Counted from the stretch's first letter, positions 24,877 through 35,171 are shown. The stretch is DNA of 59,352 nt from Prevotella aurantiaca JCM 15754 (GCF_000614025.1 NZ_BAKF01000016.1:1-59352); one strand, 5' to 3'. Made by a program: numbers and translations. Notes: a model not told the origin generated them from the sequence alone.

Positions 24877-26330
24877 AAGCAAAAATATTAGCTTTTGGCT
24901 TCGCTCTTGTAGCGTTGACCCTAACTTCTTGTACCGATACTACCAATGGAATAGGTGGTTCGCTTACAGATCAAGCAGACAAACTTAACGTACAAGCCGA
25001 TACATTTAATATTGGTTCGCACAGCGTTTTAGCCAGCAACATCATCTCAAGGTCGTCTGATGGCTTCCTGGGAAAGATGAAAGACCCCGAAACACAGTCG
25101 GATGTAACAGCTAATCTCATGACGCAACTCTACGTGTTGCCTAACTATGAGATGCCAGAACAAGGCATTGTAACGAGCAAAGACGCCAATGGCAATATCA
25201 TTGCAGACTCTTGCGAACTGCGTTTGTACTACCCTACTCACTTCGGAGACTCTCTGGCGTTGATGAAAATCACTACTTACGAGCTTGATAAGCCCGCTAA
25301 AGAAGGCCGACAGTACTATTCTAACTTTGATCCAGAGGCTGAAGGATACATCAGAACAGCGGCTAACAATGGGTTAGAAGTAAGTAGTACCTACACATTA
25401 ACCGAGTTTTCGGTGCCCGACAGCATAAAAAAAGACAAGAACCATACGCCAAATATACGCGTAAAGCTAAACGATGCGTACACAGATAAGGCTGGAAAGA
25501 CCTACAATAACTATGGAACGTACATGATGCAGCAGTATTATGCGAATCCAAACAACTTCCATAACATCTACAATTTCCTCAATAATGTGTGCCCAGGGTT
25601 CTACTTTAAGGTAACGAATGGCTTGGGTTCGATTGCTGGAATAGCTGCCGTACAGCTCGTAATATACTATAAGTATAAGGATATGAAGGACGGTAACAAG
25701 GTAAAAACAGGTACAACACACCTTACCAGCACTGAGGAAGTATTGCAGTTGACCAACTTTGTGTTCGATAAAACCCAACTACAGGCACTCGCTAGCAACA
25801 ATAATGCATCGTATTTGAAGACACCTGCAGGTTTGTTTACCGAAATAGAGCTTCCTATAAACGACATTATGAACGGACATGAGAACGACACTTTGAACTC
25901 AGCTAAGTTTGAATTGCAGCGTTATGTTAATCAAACGGCATCGAGTTACAACATGGGCATACCAGGTTATGTACTTCTTTTGCCAACCGAAAAGGCTGAG
26001 CCTTTCTTCAACGAAAGCAAGATTCCAGACAATAAAACATCGTTCCTTGCTGTCTATAACCAACAAACGAACAGCTATAAGTTCAATAATGTAGAAGGAC
26101 TCATCAACTATTTCGTTCAAAACCGCGCAACAGCAGGTAGCAATGCAAACTGGGGTAAAGCCCTTGTAATACCTGTTGAGGTTACAACAACGAAAGATGA
26201 GAACGAAAATCTTATAATAAATAAGGTGTCACACTATATGGGACTCACCAGCACAATGTTGGTTGGAGGCGATAAATCGAAGGGTAACATAAAGATGTCG
26301 GTGGTATATAGCAAGTTCCATGGCAGATAA
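24873..26330 (+). CDS. DUF4270 family lipoprotein
   Basis: The 485-residue outer-surface or periplasmic lipoprotein has a signal ending LTLTSC (lipobox, Cys20). A long beta-rich body matches the DUF4270 family of Bacteroidota: LASNIISRSSDGFLGKMKD near the start, and the GIPGYVLLLPTEKAEPFF block in the last third. The function is not known. Its ATG overlaps the previous stop by four bases (ATGA), and its own stop lies inside the small basic ORF that follows, so these three genes are tightly packed and probably co-translated. Confidence 0.88.
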   Translation: MKAKILAFGFALVALTLTSCTDTTNGIGGSLTDQADKLNVQADTFNIGSHSVLASNIISRSSDGFLGKMKDPETQSDVTANLMTQLYVLPNYEMPEQGIVTSKDANGNIIADSCELRLYYPTHFGDSLALMKITTYELDKPAKEGRQYYSNFDPEAEGYIRTAANNGLEVSSTYTLTEFSVPDSIKKDKNHTPNIRVKLNDAYTDKAGKTYNNYGTYMMQQYYANPNNFHNIYNFLNNVCPGFYFKVTNGLGSIAGIAAVQLVIYYKYKDMKDGNKVKTGTTHLTSTEEVLQLTNFVFDKTQLQALASNNNASYLKTPAGLFTEIELPINDIMNGHENDTLNSAKFELQRYVNQTASSYNMGIPGYVLLLPTEKAEPFFNESKIPDNKTSFLAVYNQQTNSYKFNNVEGLINYFVQNRATAGSNANWGKALVIPVEVTTTKDENENLIINKVSHYMGLTSTMLVGGDKSKGNIKMSVVYSKFHGR

Positions 26331-26451
26331 CTTTCTTGAAAAACACTACGAAGAATACGAACAGCGTAAGGCCGCTTGGTTGCGAAAGAAGAAGCACCTC
26401 AAGACGAAAAAGGTGAGAAACATTCGCAAACCCGACGACGAAGCACTATAA
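26320..26451 (+). CDS. Small basic protein (43 aa), conserved-looking hypothetical
   Basis: This reads MADNFLEKHYEEYEQRKAAW, then a strongly basic stretch (LRKKKHLKTKKVRNIRK) and an acidic tail (PDDEAL). It is predicted to be one charged helix of 43 residues, too short for default gene callers. The start lies 11 bases inside the end of the DUF4270 gene in another frame, and a terminator follows seven bases after the stop codon, as expected for a real last gene of the operon. I recall similar short ORFs in other Bacteroidales, but without any established function. Confidence 0.6.
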   Translation: MADNFLEKHYEEYEQRKAAWLRKKKHLKTKKVRNIRKPDDEAL

Positions 26452-26457
26452 ACATAG

Positions 26458-26501
26458 AAATGGCAAGAAGAAACACAAATGTTTCCGCTTGCCATTTTTT
26501 A
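26458..26501 (+). terminator. Intrinsic terminator after the DUF4270 operon
   Basis: AAATGGCAAG (26458-26467) pairs with CTTGCCATTT (26488-26497) and is followed by a T-run. The 20-base loop is somewhat long. Confidence 0.75.
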
Positions 26502-26580
26502 TTCTTTGGCATACCATTTGCAATATAAATCAAACAACGGCAAAAGCCAAATAACATTTAAAGAAAGGTATAAGAACTAT

Positions 26581-29103
26581 ATGATAAATCAGTTTTCACC
26601 CAAAGTTTCAGAGGTTCTGTCACACAGCAGAGAGGAAGCCGAGCGATTGGCGAGCCGTTCTGTGGCTCCAGAACACATTATGCTTGCCATTCTTAGAGAA
26701 CGGGAAGGAGTTATCAGTAAATTGTTTGGGAATTTTAACCTTAACTTAGAGGATATAAAAAGACTGTTGGAAGAACGTGTTCGCAACTCAGAACAGGACC
26801 AGATGTCCTATCCTGCCGATATAGTACTGAACGAACAAGCTAACAATATACTCAAATTGGCTGTACTTGAAGCACGCATACAAAGCAAACAAACTGTTGA
26901 TGTACAACACTTATTTCTCGCTATTCTGCACGATAAAGTAGACAATGGCGTCAAGGAAGTACTGGAAAGTTTCGATATTTCCTACTCTTTTGCGAACGAA
27001 TTTTTCAAAATAGACAACTTTTCAACACAAAACGGCATCGAAATGGCGGACGAAGATGAGGACGAACCCCCCATCATGAACCGACACAGTGGTAGCGGAA
27101 GTAGTGCAAGAACAACACAAGCTACTGCTCCAAAGAGCAATACGCCTGTACTCGACAACTTCGGAACCGACCTTACAAAGGCGGCAGCAGAAGGCAAACT
27201 CGACCCTGTTGTAGGCCGAGAAAAAGAGATACAGCGTGTTAGCGAGATATTAGGACGTCGCAAAAAGAACAATCCTATCCTCATAGGTGAGCCTGGTGTG
27301 GGTAAAAGCGCTATTGTTGAAGGACTTGCACAACTTATTGTGAAGCGACTAACATCGCCCATTCTCTTCAACAAACGAGTTGTAACACTCGACTTAACAG
27401 GCGTTGTGGCAGGTACAAAGTACCGCGGTCAGTTCGAAGAACGTATCCGTGCCCTCATCAAAGAGATTGAACAGAACCCTGATGTCATCATTTTTATCGA
27501 CGAAATACATACGCTTATTGGCGCAGGATCGACACCTGGCTCTATGGATGCGGCTAATATACTGAAGCCAGCACTCGCTCGTGGCACCATACAGTGCATC
27601 GGTGCAACGACATTAGACGAGTATCGAAACTCTATTGAGAAAGATGGCGCATTGGAACGACGCTTCCAAAAGGTGCTCGTAGAGGCTACCACAGTAGAAG
27701 AAACCTTGCAAATTCTGCACAACATCAAGGACCGTTACGAGGCACACCACCACGTTTCCTACACCGATGATGCCATTACGGCCTGTGTCAAACTGACAGA
27801 CCGCTACGTAACCGACCGCTTCTTCCCTGATAAGGCAATTGATGCGATGGACGAAGTGGGTGCCCGTGTACACCTGCAGAACGCACAAGTACCACCCGAA
27901 ATCGTAGAATTGAAAAATCAATTAGACGAAGCTGACACGAACAAAAAGGAGGCAGTGAAGAACCAAAACTTCGAACTTGCAGCCAGCTACCGCGACAAAC
28001 AGACTTCAATAGAGAAGAAACTGCAGGAGGTACAGCAGAAATGGGAACGCGGCGAAGATCATAACAAAGTGGAAGTTGACCAAGATAAGGTTGCCGACGT
28101 GGTATCAATGATGACGGGCGTACCAGTTCAGCGCATGCAGGAGTCCGAAGGTGCACGCCTTGTCAATATGGCAGACAACCTAAAACAGGAGGTAATAGCT
28201 CAAGATAAGGCCATAGAAAAGATGGTAAAGGCTATCCAACGCAACCGAATAGGGCTGAAAGACCCTAACCACCCAATTGGTGCGTTCATGTTCCTTGGCC
28301 CTACTGGTGTGGGAAAAACCTACTTAGCGAAGAAGTTAGCTGAAACAATGTTCGGTTCTAAAGACGCTCTTATCCGCATAGATATGAGTGAATACACCGA
28401 AAGCTTCAATACATCGCGACTCGTTGGCGCCCCTCCAGGATACGTAGGATACGAAGAAGGCGGACAGCTTACCGAACAAGTGCGTCGCCATCCCTACTCT
28501 ATCATCTTGCTTGATGAGATAGAGAAGGCGCACGGCAACGTGTTCAACATGCTGTTACAGGTGCTCGACGAAGGTCGTCTTACCGATGGCAACGGACGTT
28601 TGGTAGACTTCCGCAACTCCATCATCATTATGACGTCAAATGCTGGTACCCGTCAGCTCAAGGAATTTGGGCAGGGTGTGGGCTTCACAGCGGCTAATTT
28701 GAATGGTCTTTCACACAACGAACACGACAAAGAGCGTGCTCGTGCCATCGTGCAGAAAAGCTTAAGCAAGCAGTTTGCGCCTGAATTCTTGAACCGTTTG
28801 GACGAAATCATCACCTTCGACCAGCTCGATCTCGCTGCAATCAAGCAGATTATAGATATCGAATTGCGCAGTTTGTTCAAGCGAATCAAGGAACTTGGCT
28901 ACGAAGTAACCATCACCGACGCTGCCAAAGAGTTTGTTGCAACGAAGGGTTACGACGTTCAGTTCGGTGCTCGACCACTGAAACGTGCCATACAAAACCA
29001 TATTGAAGATGGCATTTGCGAGCGAATTCTTGCAGGAGAAGTACACGAAGGCGACACTATCTCTATTGACAAGAATCCTGACGCAGCAGAACTTATATTC
29101 AAA
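26581..29103 (+). CDS. clpC: ATP-dependent Clp protease ATP-binding subunit ClpC
   Basis: This AAA+ unfoldase feeds substrates to ClpP. The 841-residue protein has an N-terminal double Clp domain (about 1-145), a linker with acidic and Ser/Thr-rich parts, AAA domain 1 with Walker [10 protein letters not shown] (about 236), and a middle domain holding a UVR motif (about 440-486, [20 protein letters not shown]), which is what marks ClpC rather than ClpB. AAA domain 2 has Walker [10 protein letters not shown] (about 574) and a VGF tripeptide (GQGVGF) where the ClpP-docking loop belongs. I start at [11 protein letters not shown] (26581); the open frame to 26479 runs through the preceding terminator. 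No McsA/McsB genes are nearby. Confidence 0.92.
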
Positions 29104-29151
29104 TAAAAGTAGAGATACGCTGCACTAAGCGTATTGTTGCTCAACAAATAG

Positions 29152-29190
29152 AAGACCGTGGTATGATAAAATTCATACTACGGTCTTTTT
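29152..29190 (+). terminator. Intrinsic terminator of clpC
   Basis: AAGACCGT.GTATGA (29152-29166) pairs with TCATAC.ACGGTCTT (ending about 29187), followed by TTTTT. Confidence 0.8.
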
Positions 29191-29218
29191 GTATATATGC
29201 ATCTATTTTCGCATAAAT

Positions 29219-29406
29219 AAACAATCACACAACAGAACAAGCTCAACCACATAACTTCCTTATCACCAACACTTTACAACAGGTATTGTTTTGCATTGTA
29301 AAAGAGCCTGTTTTGCACGGCAAAAGCGGCTGTTTTGCGATGCAATATAGGCACTTTTGTAAAACGAAAGAGCTTGTTTTGTTTTCTGAAAGTATTTTCT
29401 TCGCAA
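29219..29406. repeat. 22-bp-phased module element, copy D (reverse orientation)
   Basis: Modules lie at 29276-29294 (the degenerate unit, core GGTATTGTT), 29298-29316, 29320-29338 and 29342-29360, all at 22-bp spacing with spacers ATT, ACG and GAT. The recognisable flank on the high-coordinate side (TTTTCTTCGCAA, ending 29406) is a decayed left end, 46 bp beyond the last module, so the element is inverted. The low-coordinate end is set by the 188-bp length only. It lies between the clpC terminator and the leucine-rich-repeat gene promoter. Confidence 0.75.
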
Positions 29407-29648
29407 ATTCAGAATAATTATACTGATTTTCAGCTACTACTTTAATCGATTGTAGATTGGAGATTGCTGAAACGCCACTTACCTGCAAAAACATCACCTA
29501 TCCCACCTTATTATATATGAAGACCCTATCCATTAACTTGCAACCATTGCAACTTCGGAACATAAAAGTATGAGAAAGACGATGCAACTCGGTTAGTTAA
29601 AATCTGTTAAACATATAATATATGTCAATTTTTGTGATGATTTTTTAT

Positions 29649-29656
29649 TATTTTTG
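29649..29656 (+). promoter_or_regulatory. -7 promoter box of the leucine-rich-repeat protein gene
   Basis: TATTTTTG on the plus strand. It is the best promoter match upstream of 30087 and predicts a 5' leader of about 425 bases. Confidence 0.5.
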
Positions 29657-29662
29657 CAATCA

Positions 29663-30086
29663 AATTATAGCCAGAAAGAGATTTGATGTCAAGACGCATC
29701 AGTCAGTAAATCTACAAATAATCGAGGATAGATGTTTCAGATAATCCTTTGATTAACAATTCAAAGCAAATAGATTACACTCGCATAGAACACTGAAGAA
29801 AGTGCCAGGCTATATTACAAGCAAACAGTTGGTGGTTCTAACTGACTGTAAACAAGCGTACATAACTAATATCTAATGTAGAAAAGGCAGATTGTCGGAA
29901 AGCCAAAAGCTGAAGAATCCGACCGTCGGTGCCTTGCTGTGCATAGGCAAAAACTAAACAGGCGTGCTCGAAACATATCGTAGTTGCGCAGTTTCAGAAT
30001 AAGGTTTTAATGGATTTATTCTATTGATGCAGTGCTGCTGCAATGAACCTAACAGTATATTATAACATCATTAATTTATTAACATT
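29663..30086 (+). promoter_or_regulatory. Long 5' leader of the leucine-rich-repeat protein gene
   Basis: About 425 bases between the predicted promoter and the ATG hold no plausible gene. They contain a hairpin GTCGGA (29894-29899) with TCCGAC (29918-29923), and the nearby GACCGTCGGTGCC could form an alternative pairing with it. Leaders of this length suggest post-transcriptional control, but I recognise no known riboswitch or leader family. Confidence 0.4.
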
Positions 30087-33000
30087 ATGAGAAGACTACT
30101 ACTTTTCTTTACAATGCTCGTATTCGTTGCACTCGGTGCAATGGCTGAGAGCGTCATCACCATTACCACTAACAAGGCGTATGGTGACACTTTCGTTTTC
30201 TATCCCGTGCCTTTGACAGAGGGAACCATATCGGTTGACTGGGGAGATGGAAACAAAACAAGTTATCAAATAAGCCCATCTATGATGACGTATGAACTAC
30301 GTAAGGAGGGCGCACTGAAGGGTAACACCATTAAAATATATGGTGAACTCGCTGAATTGTCTATCAACGAGCAGAAGGTTACAGGCCTAAAGCTTGAAGG
30401 ACAGACCAATTTGAGAGGGCTCGACATGAACAAAAACGAGCTTACATACGCTACTCTCGACCTTGGCGATGCTAAAAACTTGAAGAAGTTGTCGTTGGCT
30501 GAAAACAAGATTCACATTCTTAACCTACGTGAATATCCTAATTTGGAGTTCTTCGACATCTACGGTAATCCTGAATTAAGTACGGTTGCGTTTGCTGACG
30601 AAAACCCTAATATGAAGGTTATCACAATGTACGACTGCGACATTGTACACTTCTACGACACTTATAAGTTCCCTAAGCTGACAAGTGTAGACTTGCATAA
30701 CAACTCGTTAATGGACATTAGTGTGCCTGAAGCAAACTATCCTTCACTCACAACGCTTAACGTTAGCAGCAATGCCATCACTGAATTGGACGTTAGCGGA
30801 CTTACAAAACTCGAGGATTTGGCCGTTGCTAATAACCAATTGACCGAGATTAACGTTGCAGCAAACCGCGAATTAACGAGTCTTTCTATAGCTAATAACA
30901 ATATAAGCAAACTGAATCTCTCAAACAACACAAAACTTTTAAGCCTTAACGTTAGCAATACTAAACTCACAAAACTTGACGTTTCTAAGATGGCAGGACT
31001 GAGAACGCTTAACTGCGACTCGCTTCGTATCAACCGTCTTGACGTGGGTGGCCTTAAATGGATACAGACTTTGTCGGCTAAAGCCTGCGATCTTGAGTTC
31101 TTAGACTTTACTGCTAACTACTACACACTTAGATATTTGTACCTCCAAGGTAACAAAAACTTCACTCCACAATCGCTCAACTTCATGTATCAAACTATGC
31201 AAGACCCTAACCGTCAAGGCTATGTTTACGTGAAAGGCAGCAATGGTGAGACTGCAAATGCAGAGAAATACCTCATGCAAGATAACTCTGACTCTCACTG
31301 GAAGATAGACGTTCCTGGCGACGGAACATGCTCTATGGAAGACGTTGTCATCTCTCAGCAACCTTCAACAGGGGGTACTTACAAGGTGATGAAGCGCAAT
31401 ATGACTTACTCTGCAGACAGAGATGCTTTCGCAAGACACTACGATGAGGTGGGAAGCGATGGCAAAGTGGTTCCTGGTTCTATCCTTTGCGTACGCTTTA
31501 CTGCAGACGAAGGCAAGGAATTTAAGGGTATAATGGTAAATGGAACACTCGTTCAAGACACACTATTCACCGTTACAACAAACGCTGATGTAAAGGCTAT
31601 CTTCTCTGGACAAGACGACGAAAAGTGCATCACTCTAACTGTTCCTGCTGGCCAACAAAGCACTTATGCTATCGGAGCAGACAACGATAACACTGAAGTT
31701 TCTATTGACTGGGGAGATGGTAAGCTGAAGAAATACGTTGCAAAAAAGACTTGGACAACCATCAACGGAACTACTGAAGGTACTAAGGTGAAGATATATG
31801 GCGATGTAACTTATTTGAACTGCGAAAGCTATCCAGGCTATGCTGCTGACAATAAGATTAGCGCTATCGACTTAACAAAGAACAATTCAATGAAGTATAT
31901 AGACATGTATTTCAACGAATTGAAGACTATCGACGTTACAAACCAACCTAACTTGTTGTACCTCGATTTGTCTATGAACAAGGAAATTAAGAATATCGAC
32001 ATTACAAAATGTCCGCTCCTCGAACAGTTTAGCGCTTATGGTTTGGAAGATTTGGCTACCATCGACGTGAAGAGCAACCCTGAATTGCAGCTCATTAACC
32101 TCAAGAATACTAAGGTTGGCAACGTAGATCTTACAAAGAACGCAAAACTTATACAGTTGAATCTTACTAATTGTGGCGCTACAGAAATCAACGTTAGCCA
32201 CATGGCAGACTTGAAACAGCTCTACCTCAGCACCAATGCTTTGCAGAATATCGACTTGAAGAACAATACAAAACTACTCGATTTGGCTGTGATGGGCAAC
32301 AAACTTACATCGCTCGACCTATCGAAAAACGTATTGCTCGAGAAGCTTGATGCTGCTCAAAATACGCTGAATGGTCTCAATTTGTCGGAGAACAAGTCTA
32401 TCTGGTACATTGATGTACGCGGTAATAAGTGGAACGCTTGTCAGCTTAACGACTTCTACTATGCGCTACCAAACTATGTAGACCCAGGTAAAGAGGTATC
32501 TGGTAGCACCACTCCAACTAAGCTTTGGATTGCATCGGGCACTAATGCGAACGACGTTGAGCACTCTGAAACATTACTTGCAAAGGCTAAACTTTGGGTA
32601 ATGAACATTACAGAGGACGGTGACGGAACGGGTTGTAACGAAGCATACATCACTATTTTGCCTTACGAAAATGGCGATGTAACTGTGAAAGATGCTGCTA
32701 ACAACGTTGTGAAGAGCGGTACTAAGGTACAGAAGAACAGCGAACTTACGGTATATGCTACCCCAGCAGGAGGCTACGAAGTAGTTTCAATGAAAGTTAA
32801 TGGTCAGAATATTACAGACAAGAAGTTCATCATTAAGCAAGCAACTGAGGTTGCAGTGAAGTTCGATGTGGTAGCTTCTGTAGCAGGAGTTGAACGTACT
32901 ATCGCTACTGTAGAGGGCGGCAACCACGTTATCAACATCTATACAAGCAACCAAATTAAGGCAACCATCGTTGGTGCTAACGGCAAAGTGCTCTACTCTG

Positions 33001-33104
33001 ACACTGTTTCTGCCGACACATCACTTGGTTTCCCAACTGGTATATATATTGTAACATTGCAGAACGGTAATGATACCGTAACCCGCAAGTTACTCGTTAA
33101 ATAA
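30087..33104 (+). CDS. Secreted two-module leucine-rich-repeat protein with T9SS sorting domain
   Basis: The 1005-residue surface protein has a signal peptide (MRRLLLFFTMLVFVALGAMA). It then has two tandem modules, each starting with a PKD-like strand block (TISVDWGDGNKTSY at about 49; VSIDWGDGKLKKY at about 540). In each, a KIYG turn is followed by Bacteroidota-type leucine-rich repeats with ~21-residue periodicity (for example LTTLNVSSNAITELDVSGLT). A closing beta domain (about 850-925) precedes the C-terminal type A T9SS signal (about 930-1005: GVERTIATVEGG ... GIYIVTLQNGNDTVTRKLLVK). A surface location is well supported; adhesion to host or bacterial ligands is inferred. Monocistronic, with a clear terminator. 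Confidence 0.9.
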   Translation: MRRLLLFFTMLVFVALGAMAESVITITTNKAYGDTFVFYPVPLTEGTISVDWGDGNKTSYQISPSMMTYELRKEGALKGNTIKIYGELAELSINEQKVTGLKLEGQTNLRGLDMNKNELTYATLDLGDAKNLKKLSLAENKIHILNLREYPNLEFFDIYGNPELSTVAFADENPNMKVITMYDCDIVHFYDTYKFPKLTSVDLHNNSLMDISVPEANYPSLTTLNVSSNAITELDVSGLTKLEDLAVANNQLTEINVAANRELTSLSIANNNISKLNLSNNTKLLSLNVSNTKLTKLDVSKMAGLRTLNCDSLRINRLDVGGLKWIQTLSAKACDLEFLDFTANYYTLRYLYLQGNKNFTPQSLNFMYQTMQDPNRQGYVYVKGSNGETANAEKYLMQDNSDSHWKIDVPGDGTCSMEDVVISQQPSTGGTYKVMKRNMTYSADRDAFARHYDEVGSDGKVVPGSILCVRFTADEGKEFKGIMVNGTLVQDTLFTVTTNADVKAIFSGQDDEKCITLTVPAGQQSTYAIGADNDNTEVSIDWGDGKLKKYVAKKTWTTINGTTEGTKVKIYGDVTYLNCESYPGYAADNKISAIDLTKNNSMKYIDMYFNELKTIDVTNQPNLLYLDLSMNKEIKNIDITKCPLLEQFSAYGLEDLATIDVKSNPELQLINLKNTKVGNVDLTKNAKLIQLNLTNCGATEINVSHMADLKQLYLSTNALQNIDLKNNTKLLDLAVMGNKLTSLDLSKNVLLEKLDAAQNTLNGLNLSENKSIWYIDVRGNKWNACQLNDFYYALPNYVDPGKEVSGSTTPTKLWIASGTNANDVEHSETLLAKAKLWVMNITEDGDGTGCNEAYITILPYENGDVTVKDAANNVVKSGTKVQKNSELTVYATPAGGYEVVSMKVNGQNITDKKFIIKQATEVAVKFDVVASVAGVERTIATVEGGNHVINIYTSNQIKATIVGANGKVLYSDTVSADTSLGFPTGIYIVTLQNGNDTVTRKLLVK

Positions 33105-33121
33105 ACCTTCTCTCTGAAATG

Positions 33122-33156
33122 GCTGTCTGGCAGAATATTGTCAGGCAGCTTTTTTT
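33122..33156 (+). terminator. Intrinsic terminator of the leucine-rich-repeat gene
   Basis: An 11-bp stem with two G-T pairs (33122-33132 with 33139-33149) is followed by a run of seven T. Confidence 0.8.
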
Positions 33157-33179
33157 ATGCCTTTAAAAACACATTTCTA

Positions 33180-33367
33180 ATGTAAATATTTTTCGTCAAA
33201 GGGTATCTTGCATAACATTTTAGTTATCAACGCTTTACAATACCCATTGTTTGACAATGCAAAAGCGCCTATATTGCACAGCAAAAGTGCCTGTTTTGCG
33301 ATGCAAAACAGGCACTTTTACAATGCCAAACCGATATGCTTGTTTTTTACTTGTGTTTTCTTTACAA
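33180..33367. repeat. 22-bp-phased module element, copy E (reverse orientation, 188 bp)
   Basis: Modules are at 33237-33255 (degenerate, ACCCATTGT core), 33259-33277, 33281-33299 and 33303-33321, with exact 22-bp spacing. The left end of the element, TTTCTTTACAA as read here (33357-33367), is 46 bp beyond the last module. The other end ATGTAAATATT is at 33180, 57 bp before the first module. Total length is 188 bp. It sits in the convergent gap between the leucine-rich-repeat gene and the DUF6377 gene. Confidence 0.85.
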
Positions 33368-33461
33368 AATCACTTCGTATTTCTTGTTTTTACAGAACCG
33401 CTATAAAGTCTCTAAAAATAACAGCTACCACATGGTTACCCCTATCCTAAAGCAAAAAGAA

Positions 33462-35105
33462 CTACCCTATTTGCTTAACTGCATTCTCGAATCCGTTGTG
33501 GTCGAAAGCACGTGCTTTCAACTTCGAACGATAGGTATAAACAGTTGTTAGACTGGCTCGCAGGATAGAAGAAATACGTGCATTGTCGGTAATTCCTAAG
33601 CGAATAAGTGCCAAAATACGCAGTTCGGTGGTCAAACGTTCATCTCCTTTCGGCTCAATCTGGCAATCGTTGCGCAACAAAAGGTTTACTTCTGTAACAA
33701 AATTTGGGTAGATATTCAAGAAAGCTGTATCGAAATTGATGTAGTATTCTTTGGTTGCTTCTTGGATAAATTCGGTGTTTTTCAACTCCGCATAAAGCTC
33801 TTCCATGCGCTTTTCGCGTGCCAAACGGTTGCAAGTCTTGCGTTCTGAGTCTGCTTGGTCGATTATATTAGAACATAATTCAAGGAAACGAGCGATGTAT
33901 TCCTCTTTTATTCTATTTGTTTCTGATATCTGTTCATTCACGCTACTAAGGTCTTCTACAGCAGTGTTCAGTTGTTCGTTCATCACAAACACCTGATTGT
34001 TCATCTTCCTATAGCGCTTAAGATAACGCAAAATAAGGAAGATTGCAACCACAAGAGCTAATGCTACAACGCTAACAGCTATCAAAAGCCACTTCATAAG
34101 GGTACGTTGGCTATGCTGTTGCACCATATAAGCCGAGAAAATGCGGGGTAAAATGTGCGAATTTTGTATGTTACGCAAACGTGTTCCATAGAAATTTGCG
34201 TCCTCAATAGATATGTTCAGGTAATCGTAAGCACGCTCAATGTCGCCTTGTTCAAACAATATTACTGACAAAAGTCGTAAGGAATTGTTCTCTTTTGCCG
34301 ACGAACGAAGGTCGCCCATCGCACTTTCTATAAGGTAAAAATTCTCTTTTTTAGTATTACCAACCTTATCATAAAGTTGCGAAAGGTCGTAACACACCAT
34401 GGCATACTCATGGTCTTGCTTTCTCCAACGCTTCAGATAAGCTTCTAACATAGCGATAGCTTTCTTTTTATTTCCCTGCTCGCTAAGTTGCGCAACCTCT
34501 GCTCTCATGTAGGCATAAGTATCTTTTTCTGAGCTTTTCAAGATGAGTTCGCGATACTTTTTAGCTTGTGCAGCATAGGTAGCATGTAGTTGTGTGCCGT
34601 AAGTATACTCTGACATTAAAGACATTAGTAGGTACCATTCATCGTAAAACGCAAGTCTAAGATGGTCGTCAAGAGTCGATATGTCAATGCTATTCAGTAT
34701 TTGTTGCGACGTCTCAAAGAGGGCTGCTAACGTGTATACATGCACTTTCTTAAGCTGAGCTTCGGCAAACAGCTTTGTGTCCTTCAAACGTTGAGCATAC
34801 ATAACGGTACGGTCTGCATAGACTAAAGCCGAGTCAAAGCGAAAGGCTTCGTACTCTTTGTACAGTTCCATACATATTTCGTAACGCTGACGGTCGGTAA
34901 GATGGGGGGTAAAAAGGCGCTGACGAATATCGTCAATCCGCAATAACTTCTTGTAAGTTATTGCTGATCGCTGTTCTATTAAGTGGTCCAAAGCTTCGTA
35001 TTCATTAGCTGCCATTCCTGTAGAGCAGTGCAATACTGCCCAAAGAAATAGCAAACACAAACTTCGCATTGTGGTTTTTGTTTTTTGTTGGTTATGCGTT
35101 TTCAT
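33462..35105 (-). CDS. DUF6377 protein: TPR sensor with one membrane span and HTH-like tail
   Basis: The protein of about 547 residues begins with a signal or anchor sequence (LCLLFLWAVLHCSTGMAA). A helical tetratricopeptide-type region follows (about 35-320), then one strong transmembrane segment (about 337-360, LLIAVSVVALALVVAIFLIL), a coiled coil (about 365-420) and a C-terminal part typical of DUF6377. The last ~50 residues (ILALIRLGITDNARISSILR ... VYTYRSKLKARAF) resemble a LuxR-type helix-turn-helix. The layout suggests a membrane-bound one-component regulator with a periplasmic sensor. Its target is unknown. A TATTTTTG promoter box lies at 35131-35138. The ATG at 35105 is preferred over the GTG at 35108. 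Confidence 0.82.
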   Translation of the reverse strand: MKTHNQQKTKTTMRSLCLLFLWAVLHCSTGMAANEYEALDHLIEQRSAITYKKLLRIDDIRQRLFTPHLTDRQRYEICMELYKEYEAFRFDSALVYADRTVMYAQRLKDTKLFAEAQLKKVHVYTLAALFETSQQILNSIDISTLDDHLRLAFYDEWYLLMSLMSEYTYGTQLHATYAAQAKKYRELILKSSEKDTYAYMRAEVAQLSEQGNKKKAIAMLEAYLKRWRKQDHEYAMVCYDLSQLYDKVGNTKKENFYLIESAMGDLRSSAKENNSLRLLSVILFEQGDIERAYDYLNISIEDANFYGTRLRNIQNSHILPRIFSAYMVQQHSQRTLMKWLLIAVSVVALALVVAIFLILRYLKRYRKMNNQVFVMNEQLNTAVEDLSSVNEQISETNRIKEEYIARFLELCSNIIDQADSERKTCNRLAREKRMEELYAELKNTEFIQEATKEYYINFDTAFLNIYPNFVTEVNLLLRNDCQIEPKGDERLTTELRILALIRLGITDNARISSILRASLTTVYTYRSKLKARAFDHNGFENAVKQIG

Positions 35106-35130
35106 CACTTATTAAACGTGGTTGGGTCTG

Positions 35131-35138
35131 CAAAAATA
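35131..35138 (-). promoter_or_regulatory. -7 promoter box of the DUF6377 gene
   Basis: TATTTTTG on the minus strand, 25 bases before the ATG at 35105 and downstream of the small-RNA terminator at 35172-35213, so the regulator has its own promoter. Confidence 0.55.
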
Positions 35139-35171
35139 GATAAAAAGATTGAAAACCGCAAATAACGACAT

